Source: CAYQJV01 sp964417925 (GTDB taxonomy: Bacteria > Hydrothermota > Tepidihabitantia > B3-TA06 > CAYQJV01). From it: a DNA stretch of 64,000 nt. Of the stretch, positions 16,648 to 25,866 are shown one piece after another (the first letter of the stretch is position 1; the number at the start of each line of letters is the position of its first letter). The DNA is taken from assembly GCA_964417925.1 (NCBI GenBank), contig CAYQJV010000006.1, forward strand, positions 9,293 through 73,292. The letters are read 5' to 3'. Both the position numbers and the translations under genes were made by a program. Below the pieces are notes generated by a model, which was given only the letters and a program-made list of their open reading frames with translations, did not search any database and had not been told where the DNA came from.

Positions 16648-17315
16648 ACAAAGATTAATTTTACTGATAAAACTATAAATCTCAAGGTATCAACAAAAGG
16701 ACTTATATGACTTCCTCCAACACTGTACATAGTTCTTATTGGGACTTCTTTTAAGGAAAACCCTGCTCTGCACGCCTTTACAAGCAACTCTGACTCTGCT
16801 TCATACTTTTTTGTTTTAACAGGAATTTTTAAAATCCTGGAAAGATTTAACATCCTGTATCCACACTGACTATCCTTAATTCTTCTCCCACATAGCACGG
16901 ATACAACAAAGGAGGTGAGAACATTTGAAATTACCCTTTTAAAAGGCATCACCTTTGGATCTATTTTTCTTCTGCCTATCACAATATCATAAGAAGTATT
17001 TTTTAAAAACTTATCAATATCATCAACCAAGTGTTGTCCATCCGCATCCATTGTAACTACATACTCAAATCCAAGTTCTTTTGCAAAAAAAAATCCTTTT
17101 CTCTGAGAATATCCCTTGCCCTCATTTTTTTCGTTTTTTAAAACCCATACACCCTTTTTTCTTGCCATTGTATAGGTTTTATCAATTGAACCATCATCCA
17201 CAACAATTATTTCTTTCTTTGAAAATCCTTTTTTAAAAAGTTTATCAATAAGATCTTCTATGTTTTCCTCTTCATTGTAAGCAGGTATAACAACTGCTAT
17301 CTTATTTTTGGGCAA
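16644..17315 (-). CDS. Family 2 glycosyltransferase (dolichyl-phosphate mannosyltransferase-like)
   Basis: 223 residues. VVIPAYNEEENIEDLIDKL, the nucleotide-binding VVDDGSIDKT, the metal-binding DADGQH (about residue 92) and DSQCGYRML are classical GT2 motifs of polyprenyl-phosphate sugar transferases. The C-terminus has one weakly hydrophobic stretch, so it may be membrane-associated. The start is TTG at 17315, overlapping the end of nfo by 14 bases. The acceptor and sugar cannot be told from sequence. Confidence 0.88.
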   Translation of the reverse strand: MPKNKIAVVIPAYNEEENIEDLIDKLFKKGFSKKEIIVVDDGSIDKTYTMARKKGVWVLKNEKNEGKGYSQRKGFFFAKELGFEYVVTMDADGQHLVDDIDKFLKNTSYDIVIGRRKIDPKVMPFKRVISNVLTSFVVSVLCGRRIKDSQCGYRMLNLSRILKIPVKTKKYEAESELLVKACRAGFSLKEVPIRTMYSVGGSHISPFVDTLRFIVLSVKLIFV

Positions 17316-18144
17316 GTCTTCTTACTATTTTCATATTCATTTTATCGTCCTCAGGAGACTTCCTGGGGGTTTCCATTATTGCTGGTAATTTTGATAATAC
17401 AGGGTGATTTATTATTCTTTTAAAACCATCCTCCCCTATATATCCTTTACCTATATGCCAATGTCTATCTTTTCTTGAATTAAAAGGAGTATAAGAATCA
17501 TTGAGATGCAAAAGGTAAAGTTTATTCAGCCCTATGTATTTATCAATTTCTTCAAGCGTCTCCTCGAGCCCCCTCTTGGTAGAAACATCGTACCCACCCT
17601 CAAAGGCATGAGCAGTATCAAGTACAATTCCAACCCTTTTCTTTTCGTCAATTCCATCTATTATACTCTTAAGTTCTGCAAACGTTCTTCCTATCTCTGT
17701 CCCCTCTCCAGCAGTATTCTCAAGAAGAAGGAAAACTTTATTTTTAACCTTTCTAAAAGCTTCATTTATTGCTCTTATTATTCTTTCAATACCATCTTCT
17801 AATGTAGAATTCATATATGCTCCAGGATGTATAACCAAATACTTCCCTCCAAGAATCTCTGTTCTTCTTAAATCTTCAATCAGTGCCTTTTTTGACTTAT
17901 TATAAAGAGTCCTATCGGGCGATGCGAGATTGGGTAAGTATGGAAGGTGAATAACAAAGGGATCTATTTTATACTTTTTAAGTCCTTTTTTTAACTCCTC
18001 TGCATCCTTCTTATCTATAGGTTTGTAAACCCATCCCCTTGGGGTTGTTGAAAAAATTTGCGCAGTTTCGCATTTAAGTTCATAAGCCCTTAAAGGAACT
18101 TTTTTAAAACCTCCTCCTATGGAAACATGAAAACCGAATTTCAT
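17302..18144 (-). CDS. nfo: Endonuclease IV (AP endonuclease)
   Basis: 280 residues. Trinuclear zinc-site motifs are all present: FGFHVSI, VIHPGAY, LLENTAGEGTEIG, VLDTAHAFEGGYD, LLHLNDSYTPFNSRKDRHWHIGKGYIG and IMETPR. The enzyme cuts DNA 5' to abasic sites in base-excision repair. It starts 25 bases after ybaB and overlaps the glycosyltransferase start, so it is part of the dnaX-ybaB operon and links it to repair. Confidence 0.96.
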   Translation of the reverse strand: MKFGFHVSIGGGFKKVPLRAYELKCETAQIFSTTPRGWVYKPIDKKDAEELKKGLKKYKIDPFVIHLPYLPNLASPDRTLYNKSKKALIEDLRRTEILGGKYLVIHPGAYMNSTLEDGIERIIRAINEAFRKVKNKVFLLLENTAGEGTEIGRTFAELKSIIDGIDEKKRVGIVLDTAHAFEGGYDVSTKRGLEETLEEIDKYIGLNKLYLLHLNDSYTPFNSRKDRHWHIGKGYIGEDGFKRIINHPVLSKLPAIMETPRKSPEDDKMNMKIVRRLAQK

Positions 18145-18169
18145 ACAAGAACAAGAATCTTCATTTTTA

Positions 18170-18463
18170 TCATAGAGAAGGAAATTGAAATCCAGTGATT
18201 TTTACTATCTCTTCCTGAGCCCGCTCCTCGGCTTTCCTTTTGGCTTCATTTACAGCAGCAATTATCAAATCCTCAAGCATATCTTTCTCCTGAGAATTTA
18301 TAACTTCAGGTTCTATAAAAAGTTCCACAAGTCTCCCTTTTCCATCACAAACAGCTTTTACCATTCCTCCTCCAGATTCAGCCTCCACTCTGATTTCACA
18401 AAGTACTTTATCTATTTTTTCTTTTATTTCAAGAGCCTTTTTAAAAAAATCCATTCCTTTCAT
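18170..18463 (-). CDS. YbaB/EbfC nucleoid-associated protein
   Basis: 97 residues. AESGGGMVKAVCDGKGRLVELFIEPEVI is the conserved core of the YbaB/EbfC family, small dimeric DNA-binding proteins. Helical N- and C-terminal arms flank it. The ATG overlaps the dnaX TGA (ATGA), the dnaX-ybaB pairing conserved in many bacteria. Confidence 0.95.
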   Translation of the reverse strand: MKGMDFFKKALEIKEKIDKVLCEIRVEAESGGGMVKAVCDGKGRLVELFIEPEVINSQEKDMLEDLIIAAVNEAKRKAEERAQEEIVKITGFQFPSL

Positions 18464-19887
18464 TTAATTATTTCTCCATCAAAAAGGTTTATTATCTTCT
18501 TTATTTTTCTTTTCGTTTCATCCTCGGAAATCCCATCCTTCTTTTTCTCTCGTTCTTCTTTTATTTCAATCACTACTTCCATTCCCATCTTTTCTTTGAG
18601 CAATCTCTCCATATTCACTTTCTCCTTTTTTAAAATCTGTGCATGAATATTGGATAAATCGTCAAGATACAAAACGAGTTTTTTATCTTCTTCAGAAACT
18701 CTTTTAACAAAACCAAGATGAGCAGCGAGCATAGGTCTTTTATCTTTAAGAACTTGCATTAATGTCTTGAAAGTTGTTTTCTCTTTCTTTTCTTCTAAAT
18801 CTTTTTCCTCTTTCTCTATGGTCGTCTTCTCTTTCGGCTTTACCTTTTTCTTAAGTCTTAATAACAGTATTTCAAGCAAATATCTTTGAACCAAACTTTT
18901 CTTAAATCTTTCCTCTTCTGAAAGAAGAATTCCCAAAATATCCATCATCTCCTCCTGTGTAAGGGAGACTTCAAACTCTTTTTTATTAGACACTCCAATA
19001 GAATAGAGCCAAGCTTCCCTTAAAAATTTAATCAATCCATAATAAAACTCAACAAAATCATATCCTCTTTTTGCAATTTTGTCCACGAAGTCAAAAACTC
19101 CTTTTTCATCTTTTGAAAGCATTATTTGAATAAACTCTCTGTATATAACTGTAGGAACTATACCGAGAAGCTCTTCTACATCCTGAGCAGTTATTCTTCC
19201 CTCTACATAAGACCACACCTGTTCAAGTAAACTCTCTGCATCTCTCATACTTCCATCTGCACTTCTTGCAATCACCCAAAGAGCATCTTCTTCTATATCT
19301 ATGTTCTCTTTTTCTTTTATAAATGAAAGTCTCCGTACAATTTCTTCCTCAGTAATCTTTCTAAAATCAAATCTCTGGCATCTGGATATCACAGTTTGAG
19401 GAACCTTATGGGGAGCAGTGGTTGCAAATATAAAAACTGCATGGGAAGGAGGTTCTTCAAGGGTTTTTAAAAGAGCATTGAAAGCTTCATGGGTAAGCAT
19501 ATGAACTTCATCTATTATATAAATTCTGTATCTTCCTTTTGTTGGTTTAAATCTTATGTTTTCCCTTATGTTCCTTATTTCATCTATGTTTCTATTAGAT
19601 GCTCCATCAATTTCTATAACATCAAAGCTCCTGGATTCTGAAATCTCAATGCATGATGAACATTTATTACATGGTTTTGGAGTTATTCCTTGCTCACAAT
19701 TTAAAGCCTTGGCAAGTATTCTTGCAGTGGTAGTCTTTCCTATTCCCCTTGGTCCAGCAAATAAATATGCATGAGCTATTTTTCTTTTCTTAATGGCATT
19801 TATAAGAGTTTTCTTTACATGTTGCTGATTATAAAGTTCATCAAAATCCTTAGGACGGTATTTTAAAGAGATTACCCGATGCATCAT
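18460..19887 (-). CDS. dnaX: DNA polymerase III subunit gamma/tau
   Basis: 475 residues. The AAA+ ATPase domain contains Walker A GPRGIGKTTTARILAKALNC, a four-cysteine zinc module (C...CNKCSSC), Walker B IIDEVHML, and the sensor and arginine-finger region (FATTAPHKVPQTVISRCQRFDF). The C-terminal 120 residues are charged and short, so a full tau-type tail is missing or divergent. Translation starts at the tandem ATGATG at 19887, four bases downstream of the SRP RNA 3' end; there is no Shine-Dalgarno, so RNA processing may generate a near-leaderless mRNA. Followed by ybaB. Confidence 0.97.
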   Translation of the reverse strand: MMHRVISLKYRPKDFDELYNQQHVKKTLINAIKKRKIAHAYLFAGPRGIGKTTTARILAKALNCEQGITPKPCNKCSSCIEISESRSFDVIEIDGASNRNIDEIRNIRENIRFKPTKGRYRIYIIDEVHMLTHEAFNALLKTLEEPPSHAVFIFATTAPHKVPQTVISRCQRFDFRKITEEEIVRRLSFIKEKENIDIEEDALWVIARSADGSMRDAESLLEQVWSYVEGRITAQDVEELLGIVPTVIYREFIQIMLSKDEKGVFDFVDKIAKRGYDFVEFYYGLIKFLREAWLYSIGVSNKKEFEVSLTQEEMMDILGILLSEEERFKKSLVQRYLLEILLLRLKKKVKPKEKTTIEKEEKDLEEKKEKTTFKTLMQVLKDKRPMLAAHLGFVKRVSEEDKKLVLYLDDLSNIHAQILKKEKVNMERLLKEKMGMEVVIEIKEEREKKKDGISEDETKRKIKKIINLFDGEIIK

Positions 19888-19891
19888 ATAT

Positions 19892-20171
19892 GGTGTCGGC
19901 CGTGCGACACCTTCGCCTGGGAAGTCATGGACTTACTGTAAGGGGTAAGGCTCCGACAAGGCACCCCTTGCACCAGAGGATACCTGCTTACCGTTGCTCC
20001 CTTTCGGGCCTGGCGGGGTTCACAGGTCCTACTGAGCAAGGACCCTGTCATCATCGCCCTCCCTTACAGCAGACTCCACCCCTTCCCAGACTCATGGTGC
20101 CCTTCAGCCCCGCATATGGCGGATTTCGGGTCCAGGAGACCGCCAGCCTCCCGCTTAGCACGACCGACACC
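19892..20171 (-). ncRNA. ffs: Long bacterial SRP RNA (with Alu domain)
   Basis: About 280 nt, very G+C-rich against its neighbours. Read on the minus strand, the 5' end GGTGTCGGTCGTGC pairs with the 3' end GCACGGCCGACACC (14 bp). The S-domain signature is present near 19991-20035: GTGAACCCCGCCAGG, then CCCGAAAGGGAGCAACGGTA, which is the helix-8 region with a GAAA tetraloop. The 5' part has the Alu-type loop sequence found in long (6S-like, Firmicutes-type) SRP RNAs. It binds Ffh to target nascent membrane proteins. It sits between a transporter-type gene and dnaX with no free space, so it must be processed from a longer transcript unless an unseen promoter lies in the gene before it. End positions are inferred from the terminal helix. 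Confidence 0.93.
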
Positions 20172-21104
20172 TTATCTCCTTAAATCAGCCACTGGAATTA
20201 TGAGAGGAGTTATGTCTACCCTATTTTTTATCACTCCATAACCATACAACCTATCTGCAAGCAATTGGATACCGGTTTTATCTATTTCATGAACTCTCAA
20301 ATAATTAGGTAGACGTACTGAATCAGCAATTTGTGAAGGAATATTGAATTTCCTTTTAATAAATACTGGAACAGAATCCTTTTCTCTCTGCATGTACAGA
20401 TATGCAATATCCAGTGCTTCTTTAAATCTTATAACTGCAAGTTTATTCTTTTCAAAATAACTCTTTTTTATAAAAATACCACTTCCAGGAAAGGGAGCAG
20501 ATATTCTCTTGGCAAAAGTAGGAGATTCAAAAAGTATTCCTTTGTCTTTGTATAAAGAAAGGTAAGGTTCCACAAGTATCACCGCATCGTAGTTCTTAAT
20601 CTTATCTGCCATATCTTTAAAGGAGACAAACACAGGTTTCAAGGAGATATTGGCTCCTTTATTCATTACCTCCACAGCTGTTTTGTATAATGGAGAGGTA
20701 AGGACCGTCTTCTTGTTGAGATCTTTTAAAAACCTTATTTTTCTTTTCGTTATCAATCCATCGCATGTTTTAAACTCTACAGAGAAAAAGCACTTAAGAG
20801 TATCTTTATGTTCTGCAATCCACTTTATCGCCTCTATCCAAGGTGCTACCACTACATCTGCCCTTCCTTCTGAAAGCATTTTAAATATTTTTCCAGGATT
20901 CTCTTCAAAAGTAATTTCGGGCTCCACCTTTCTCTCTTTAAATATTCCCTGTTCTTCGGCTATCAATACAGGAAGCGAAGAAACTGTAGGTTCACACACT
21001 ATCTTTATCTTACTTGGCTGTGAACGCTGATATATAGGTATACCAAGCACAAGAACAAGAATAATAAAAAGAACAACGATTATTATGTTAAGAGCTGTTT
21101 TCAT
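20172..21104 (-). CDS. Membrane-anchored NMT1/SsuA-like substrate-binding protein
   Basis: 310 residues. One N-terminal transmembrane or uncleaved signal segment (residues about 5-25), then a periplasmic-binding fold resembling NMT1/THI5 and SsuA/TauA: VSSLPVLIAEEQGIFKER, GRADVVVAPWIEAI and VEPYLSLY. No ABC permease or ATPase gene adjoins it, so it may work as an orphan receptor or with distant partners. ATG preceded by AAGGAG, nine bases after the TPR gene. Its TAA stop abuts the SRP RNA 5' end exactly. Confidence 0.78.
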   Translation of the reverse strand: MKTALNIIIVVLFIILVLVLGIPIYQRSQPSKIKIVCEPTVSSLPVLIAEEQGIFKERKVEPEITFEENPGKIFKMLSEGRADVVVAPWIEAIKWIAEHKDTLKCFFSVEFKTCDGLITKRKIRFLKDLNKKTVLTSPLYKTAVEVMNKGANISLKPVFVSFKDMADKIKNYDAVILVEPYLSLYKDKGILFESPTFAKRISAPFPGSGIFIKKSYFEKNKLAVIRFKEALDIAYLYMQREKDSVPVFIKRKFNIPSQIADSVRLPNYLRVHEIDKTGIQLLADRLYGYGVIKNRVDITPLIIPVADLRR

Positions 21105-21113
21105 GCCCTCTCC

Positions 21114-22340
21114 TTATTTTTTAGATTTTTCTTCATAAATTTTAAGATACTCTTTTGCTTTATCATAGTCCTTCTTTTTACTGTAAAGAATGGCAAGTTT
21201 CTGATAAATTTCGGGTTCTTCAGGAGCAAGTTCCTTTGCCTTCAAAAGATAAGCTTCAGCCTTATCATACTTCTCAAGATTGATGTATGAAATTCCTAAT
21301 AAAAGATACACAAAATAGTCATCTCCGAAATATCCACTATCAACAACCTTCTCCAGATATTTAACAGATTCTTCATGTCTTGCAAGTATATTAAGAACAT
21401 AACCTTTTTCATACAACACATCCATATTATTCGGTGTCTTTTCCACACATATTTCAAGCACCGAATCTGCTTTGTCAAATTTCTTAAGGGCAGAGTAGGC
21501 GCGTGATTCCCATAAAAGAGAAGTAGTATATTCTTTTTCCTTTCCTTTGTATCTTGCTATCCATTGAACCAGACCTTTAATCATTCCTTCATCCACCCTC
21601 ATCCTCTTCAAAACATCCTCTATTTCCTGCATTTTATTAGCCTTTCTTGTGGAATCAAGTAAAACCTTTATTTTCTCCTCCTTCATTCCAGTTTGCTCAA
21701 GCACATTATCCACAAATGCATCAAGCTCCTGTTTAAAATACTTTGCAGAATTCTGGAAGTTCTTAAGAGCCTTTTCCCATTTTTTATTAAAATAATCTAC
21801 CTTACCCAGGATGAAGTATGCCTCTGCAGAATTTTCCTTCATATGGAAAAGCTTTTCTGCTACCTCTCTGGCTTTGTCATACTTTTTCTCGTCGATGAAT
21901 ATTCTTCCGAGAAGAGCATAACTTGCCTCTTTTTCTGGATCTATGAGTGTAGCCTTCTCTACAAAAAACACGGCAGAATCATAGTTATTTTCTTTTATAT
22001 ATTCTTGTCCTCCATACTGAAATGCCACCCATACGCGATACTTGAGTTCCTCTTTACCCTTTATTTTGGAAAGATAAGAAGAATCAATCTCTATTGCCTT
22101 CCAGTAAGCATTTGCAGCATCTTTATATCTTCTAAGTTGTATTGAAACTTCTCCAAGGTAGAAATAGGCCTCTGCATTAGCAGGATTTACCTTTATCTCT
22201 TCCCTAAGAAGACTATCAGCTTTTTCATATCTTCCATCCCTCATGTGAATCTTTGCTCCTTCAACCCGCGGAGAAGATGCACATTCAGTAAAAAGCACAA
22301 AGGAAAAAAGCAAAGAGAACAAACTCATCCATTTTTTCAT
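21114..22340 (-). CDS. TPR-repeat lipoprotein
   Basis: 408 residues. The N-terminus has a hydrophobic signal sequence ending FVLFTEC, a weak lipobox with Cys20. The rest is tetratricopeptide repeats, e.g. NAEAYFYLGEVSIQLRRYKDAANAYWKAIEID and PEEPEIYQKLAILYSKKKDYDKAKEYL, about nine in total. A scaffold for protein complexes at the membrane; partner unknown. It heads the operon that includes the substrate-binding protein, SRP RNA and dnaX, and has AAGGAGG before the ATG. Confidence 0.85.
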   Translation of the reverse strand: MKKWMSLFSLLFSFVLFTECASSPRVEGAKIHMRDGRYEKADSLLREEIKVNPANAEAYFYLGEVSIQLRRYKDAANAYWKAIEIDSSYLSKIKGKEELKYRVWVAFQYGGQEYIKENNYDSAVFFVEKATLIDPEKEASYALLGRIFIDEKKYDKAREVAEKLFHMKENSAEAYFILGKVDYFNKKWEKALKNFQNSAKYFKQELDAFVDNVLEQTGMKEEKIKVLLDSTRKANKMQEIEDVLKRMRVDEGMIKGLVQWIARYKGKEKEYTTSLLWESRAYSALKKFDKADSVLEICVEKTPNNMDVLYEKGYVLNILARHEESVKYLEKVVDSGYFGDDYFVYLLLGISYINLEKYDKAEAYLLKAKELAPEEPEIYQKLAILYSKKKDYDKAKEYLKIYEEKSKK

Positions 22341-22367
22341 CTTTTGCCTCCTTTATTTAATTATTTT

Positions 22368-22395
22368 AAGATACCAAGATAAAGAAAATTGTCAA
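22368..22395 (-). promoter_or_regulatory. Promoter of the TPR-SRP RNA-dnaX operon
   Basis: TTGACA at 22395-22390, 16-base spacer, TATCTT at 22373-22368; a leader with AAGGAGG before the ATG follows. A second TTGACA at 22417-22412 has no matching -10 box. Confidence 0.6.
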
Positions 22396-22453
22396 GAAAA
22401 AATAAGAGTACTGTCAAATTTTTAAGAAACAGATTGTAAGCTATAGGCTTTAT

Positions 22454-22481
22454 TTGACTTTATAGTTTATTCTGGTATAAT
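22454..22481 (+). promoter_or_regulatory. Promoter of the 22489 gene and ileS (leaderless type)
   Basis: TTGACT at 22454-22459, 16-base spacer, TATAAT at 22476-22481 preceded by TG (extended -10). The ATG is seven bases further, with no ribosome binding site. Confidence 0.8.
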
Positions 22482-22488
22482 TTCTCAA

Positions 22489-23052
22489 ATGGGCATGTAT
22501 TTAGTAATGATTATGACCTATCTTACAGATTATGATCTTGCAGTAGTTGCTGTTATGAATGCCATAAAAGAGTTTCCAAAATTGGACGGTGTAAAAAAAG
22601 TACTTGTATATGACGCAAAAGGATATGCCTCTGATGATGCCAGTCTGTTGGTAAAAAGCTGTATTGCAGATTACTTAAAAAGTAAAGGAATAGAGGTTTA
22701 CTATCAAACCACAGGAGTAACTCCTGATATGGAAATAAGATACGTGGTGCAGGATTTAAAGGTAGTTTATACAAGGGAATTTAGAAAATTTCTAATAGGA
22801 GAAAAAATGGTAGAAAGATGGGCACATGCACAGATGGAAGTATCTCTTATAAAGAACGATAAATTAATAGGTGTTTATAGATTGAGTGGTGATGCAAGAA
22901 GTATAGTTCCTAAAAAAGCAGTGATAATTTTGCGTTCTGCGAGTTTCACCCAAGATTATAGCACCCAACGATCTGGAGATAGTCTTGTAGAACCTCTTTT
23001 AATCACTGCGATCATTGGTGTACTTATCTACATTTTTTATGTTCCAAAGTAA
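22489..23052 (+). CDS. Protein of unknown function with C-terminal membrane anchor
   Basis: 187 residues, not recognised. The body is alpha/beta with a region (SKGIEVYYQTTGVTPDMEIRYVVQDL) that recalls small outer-membrane-associated lipoproteins, but no lipobox is present. The C-terminus (LLITAIIGVLIYIFYVPK) is a tail-anchor-like transmembrane helix, so most of the protein would face one compartment. The start ATG is defined by the promoter seven bases upstream; there is no Shine-Dalgarno. It precedes ileS by 24 bases and is probably cotranscribed with it. Confidence 0.7.
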   Translation: MGMYLVMIMTYLTDYDLAVVAVMNAIKEFPKLDGVKKVLVYDAKGYASDDASLLVKSCIADYLKSKGIEVYYQTTGVTPDMEIRYVVQDLKVVYTREFRKFLIGEKMVERWAHAQMEVSLIKNDKLIGVYRLSGDARSIVPKKAVIILRSASFTQDYSTQRSGDSLVEPLLITAIIGVLIYIFYVPK

Positions 23053-23076
23053 AAGATTTTCAAAACAAGGAGGAAT

Positions 23077-25866
23077 ATGAGTAATCAAAGGGCCGGTGAT
23101 TACAAAAACACAATAATACTTCCTAAAACAAACTTTCCAATGAAGGCGAATCTACCTAAAAAAGAGCCTGAAATAATTAAATTTTGGGAAGAAAATGAAA
23201 TCTATAAAAAGGCTCTTGAAATAAGAAGAGATAAGGAATCTTATATTGTACATGATGGCCCTCCATATTCAAATGGACATATCCATGTAGGACATGCATT
23301 AAATAAAATTCTAAAAGATATCGTTGTGAAGTATAAAATGCTTTCAGGTTTCTACACTCCTTTTGTGCCTGGATGGGATAATCATGGGATGCCGATTGAA
23401 AATGGAGTAATAGAAAGATTTAAAAGGGAGAATAAAGAAATTACAAGAAAAGATGTAAGAAAAGAATGCAGAAAAACAGCTCACTACTGGGTAGAAATAC
23501 AGAATCCTGAATTTAGAAGACTCGGAGTTTTTGGGTTTTGGGAAAATCCCTATCTTACAATGAAACCTGATTACGAAGCTTTAATTCTTGAAACATTTGC
23601 AGAACTGGTGGAAAGGGGATATGTGTATAGAAGTTTTAGACCCATCCACTGGTGTATACATTGTGAAACAGCTCTTGCAAATATAGAAATTGAATATGAA
23701 GAAAAAAAATCTCCCTCAATATGGATAAGATTTCCATTGAAGGAAGATTCTAAAGAACTATTTAAAGATATTCCAAAAGAAAAAGTATATGCACTCGTAT
23801 GGACAACAACTCCATGGACAATCCCAGGCAATTTAGCAATCACACTACATCCTGATTTTGAATACGTAGTAATAAAAGTAAAAGATGTGTACTATCTTCT
23901 TGCACAGGATCTTTTAAAAGAAGTTACACAAAAACTTAATATACAGGATTATTGTGTGGTAAAGAGATTTATGGGCAAAGAACTTGAGGGAGAGGTATTT
24001 AAACATCCAATATTTGAAAGAGAATCTCCAATAATCCTTGGAGAGTTTGTTACAAAAGAACAAGGGACTGGATGTGTACATACTGCTCCTGGACACGGTA
24101 TAGAGGATTTTGAAGTAGGTAAAAAGTATGGTTTAAAGGTCTTATCACCTGTGGATTCAAAAGGGTATTTTACTGAAGAAGCAGGAGAGTTTGCAGGTAT
24201 TTCAATCATAGAAGGAGATAGAAAGGTAGTGGAAGCGCTAAAAAGAAATGGAAATTTATTGAAAGAAGAGGAAATAACACATCAGTACCCGTTTTGTTGG
24301 AGATGTCATAACCCTCTTATCTTCAGAGCTACCCAGCAATGGTTTATGTCTATGGAACACAGAGAACACAGAAAAAGAATGCTTGAAGCAATTGAAAAGG
24401 TAAAATGGTATCCAAAGGAGAGTTATTATAGAATGCGGGGATTTCTGGAAACAAGGCCTGATTGGTGTCTCTCAAGGCAAAAGTTCTGGGGAGTCGGAAT
24501 ACCTGCATTCTACTGTGAAGAATGTGGAGAAGCAATACTTTCACCAGATATCATAAGAAAGGTTGCAGAAATTGTAAAGAAAGAAGGATCCGACATATGG
24601 TTTGAGGAAAATGTAAATGCAGAAACCCTTGGAATAAAATGTCCTAAATGTGGGTCAAAAAATTTAAGAAAAGAAACCGATGTACTTGATGTATGGTTTG
24701 ACTCCAGCGTAAGTTACATATATGTATCACAAAAGAATGGCCATAGATGGCCATCGGATATGTATCTTGAAGGTTCGGATCAACACAGAGGATGGTTTAA
24801 TCTCTCTCTTGTGGTAGGAATAGCAGTTAAAGACTCTCCACCTTATAAAAGTGTTTTAACTCATGGTTTTGTCCTGGATGAAAAAGGACTTGCAATGCAC
24901 ACCCATCTTGGAAATGTAATTCCTCCTCAGGAGATCATAGAAAAGTATGGAGCAGAGATTCTCCGTCTGTGGGCATCCTCTGTAGAGTACTTTAAAGATG
25001 TGAAAATCTCTTACGAAATAATTGAAAGACTTGCCGAAGCTTACAGAAAGATAAGAAACACTATAAGGTTTATATTAGGGAATCTTCATGACTTTGAGAA
25101 AAGTAAAAAGATAGGATATGAAGAGTTATCAGCGCTTGATAAATACATGCTTCATCGATTACAGGAGATAAAACGAAAAGTAATAAAGGCATACGAAAAC
25201 AATGAATTTTACAGGGTATTTCATACCATTTATAATTTCTGTGTGGTAGAATTATCCTCATTTTATCTTGATATACTAAAAGATATCCTCTACACATATC
25301 CTGCAGACTCTAAGGAAAGAAGAGGAGCTCAAACCACAATGGAAATAATTCTCTGTGATCTATTGAGAATCCTTGCTCCAATAATGAGCTTTACTGCTGA
25401 AGAAGCATACTCTCATTTAAAAGACAAAAAAGAAAGCATTTTCTTTGAAGATTTCCCTACACCCGATGAACGGTTTGAAAATCCAGAACTTGCAGATGAA
25501 TGGAACTTAATTGTTGAAATAAGAGATGTAGTATTGAAAGCTCTTGAAATAAGAAGGAAAGAAGGAAAAATAGGAAGCTCCTTAGATGCAAAGGTATTGT
25601 TAAAAATAAAAGATAAAAGAAAGGAAGAAATAGCAAAGAAATACATAAAGTATCTTCCACAGGTGTTTATAGTATCTCAAGTAGAAGTTGTTGGTACTCT
25701 TGATACGGTTCTTGTGGAAGACGAAACTTCAGGAGTTGAGGTAATGGTGGTAGAGCCAGAAGGTAAAAAATGCGCAAGATGCTGGATATGGAGTAAAACT
25801 GTAGGAGAAAACAAAGAGTATCCTGATATATGTGCTAAATGTATAAAGGCGGTGAAGGGTGAATAG
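23077..25866 (+). CDS. ileS: Isoleucine-tRNA ligase
   Basis: 929 residues, the usual bacterial size. HIGH is HVGH (in YSNGHIHVGHALNK), the CP1 editing domain has VWTTTPWTIPGNLAI and GCVHTAPGHG, RPDWCLSRQKFWGVGIP follows, and a C-terminal zinc finger CARCW...CAKC is present. The KMSKS loop reads AMHTH, an unusual variant lacking both lysines. ATG follows AAGGAGG by three bases. Downstream a DksA-like gene overlaps its end. Confidence 0.97.
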   Translation: MSNQRAGDYKNTIILPKTNFPMKANLPKKEPEIIKFWEENEIYKKALEIRRDKESYIVHDGPPYSNGHIHVGHALNKILKDIVVKYKMLSGFYTPFVPGWDNHGMPIENGVIERFKRENKEITRKDVRKECRKTAHYWVEIQNPEFRRLGVFGFWENPYLTMKPDYEALILETFAELVERGYVYRSFRPIHWCIHCETALANIEIEYEEKKSPSIWIRFPLKEDSKELFKDIPKEKVYALVWTTTPWTIPGNLAITLHPDFEYVVIKVKDVYYLLAQDLLKEVTQKLNIQDYCVVKRFMGKELEGEVFKHPIFERESPIILGEFVTKEQGTGCVHTAPGHGIEDFEVGKKYGLKVLSPVDSKGYFTEEAGEFAGISIIEGDRKVVEALKRNGNLLKEEEITHQYPFCWRCHNPLIFRATQQWFMSMEHREHRKRMLEAIEKVKWYPKESYYRMRGFLETRPDWCLSRQKFWGVGIPAFYCEECGEAILSPDIIRKVAEIVKKEGSDIWFEENVNAETLGIKCPKCGSKNLRKETDVLDVWFDSSVSYIYVSQKNGHRWPSDMYLEGSDQHRGWFNLSLVVGIAVKDSPPYKSVLTHGFVLDEKGLAMHTHLGNVIPPQEIIEKYGAEILRLWASSVEYFKDVKISYEIIERLAEAYRKIRNTIRFILGNLHDFEKSKKIGYEELSALDKYMLHRLQEIKRKVIKAYENNEFYRVFHTIYNFCVVELSSFYLDILKDILYTYPADSKERRGAQTTMEIILCDLLRILAPIMSFTAEEAYSHLKDKKESIFFEDFPTPDERFENPELADEWNLIVEIRDVVLKALEIRRKEGKIGSSLDAKVLLKIKDKRKEEIAKKYIKYLPQVFIVSQVEVVGTLDTVLVEDETSGVEVMVVEPEGKKCARCWIWSKTVGENKEYPDICAKCIKAVKGE

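Noticed and set aside
19890..20183. 97-codon open frame on the plus strand
   Set aside because: It is the complement of the SRP RNA; its proline- and histidine-rich translation reflects RNA stems, not a protein.
22482..23076. T-box riboswitch before ileS, or before leuS at 4495-4503
   Set aside because: There is no space for one and no AGGTGGNACC-like element; both genes lie directly behind coding genes.
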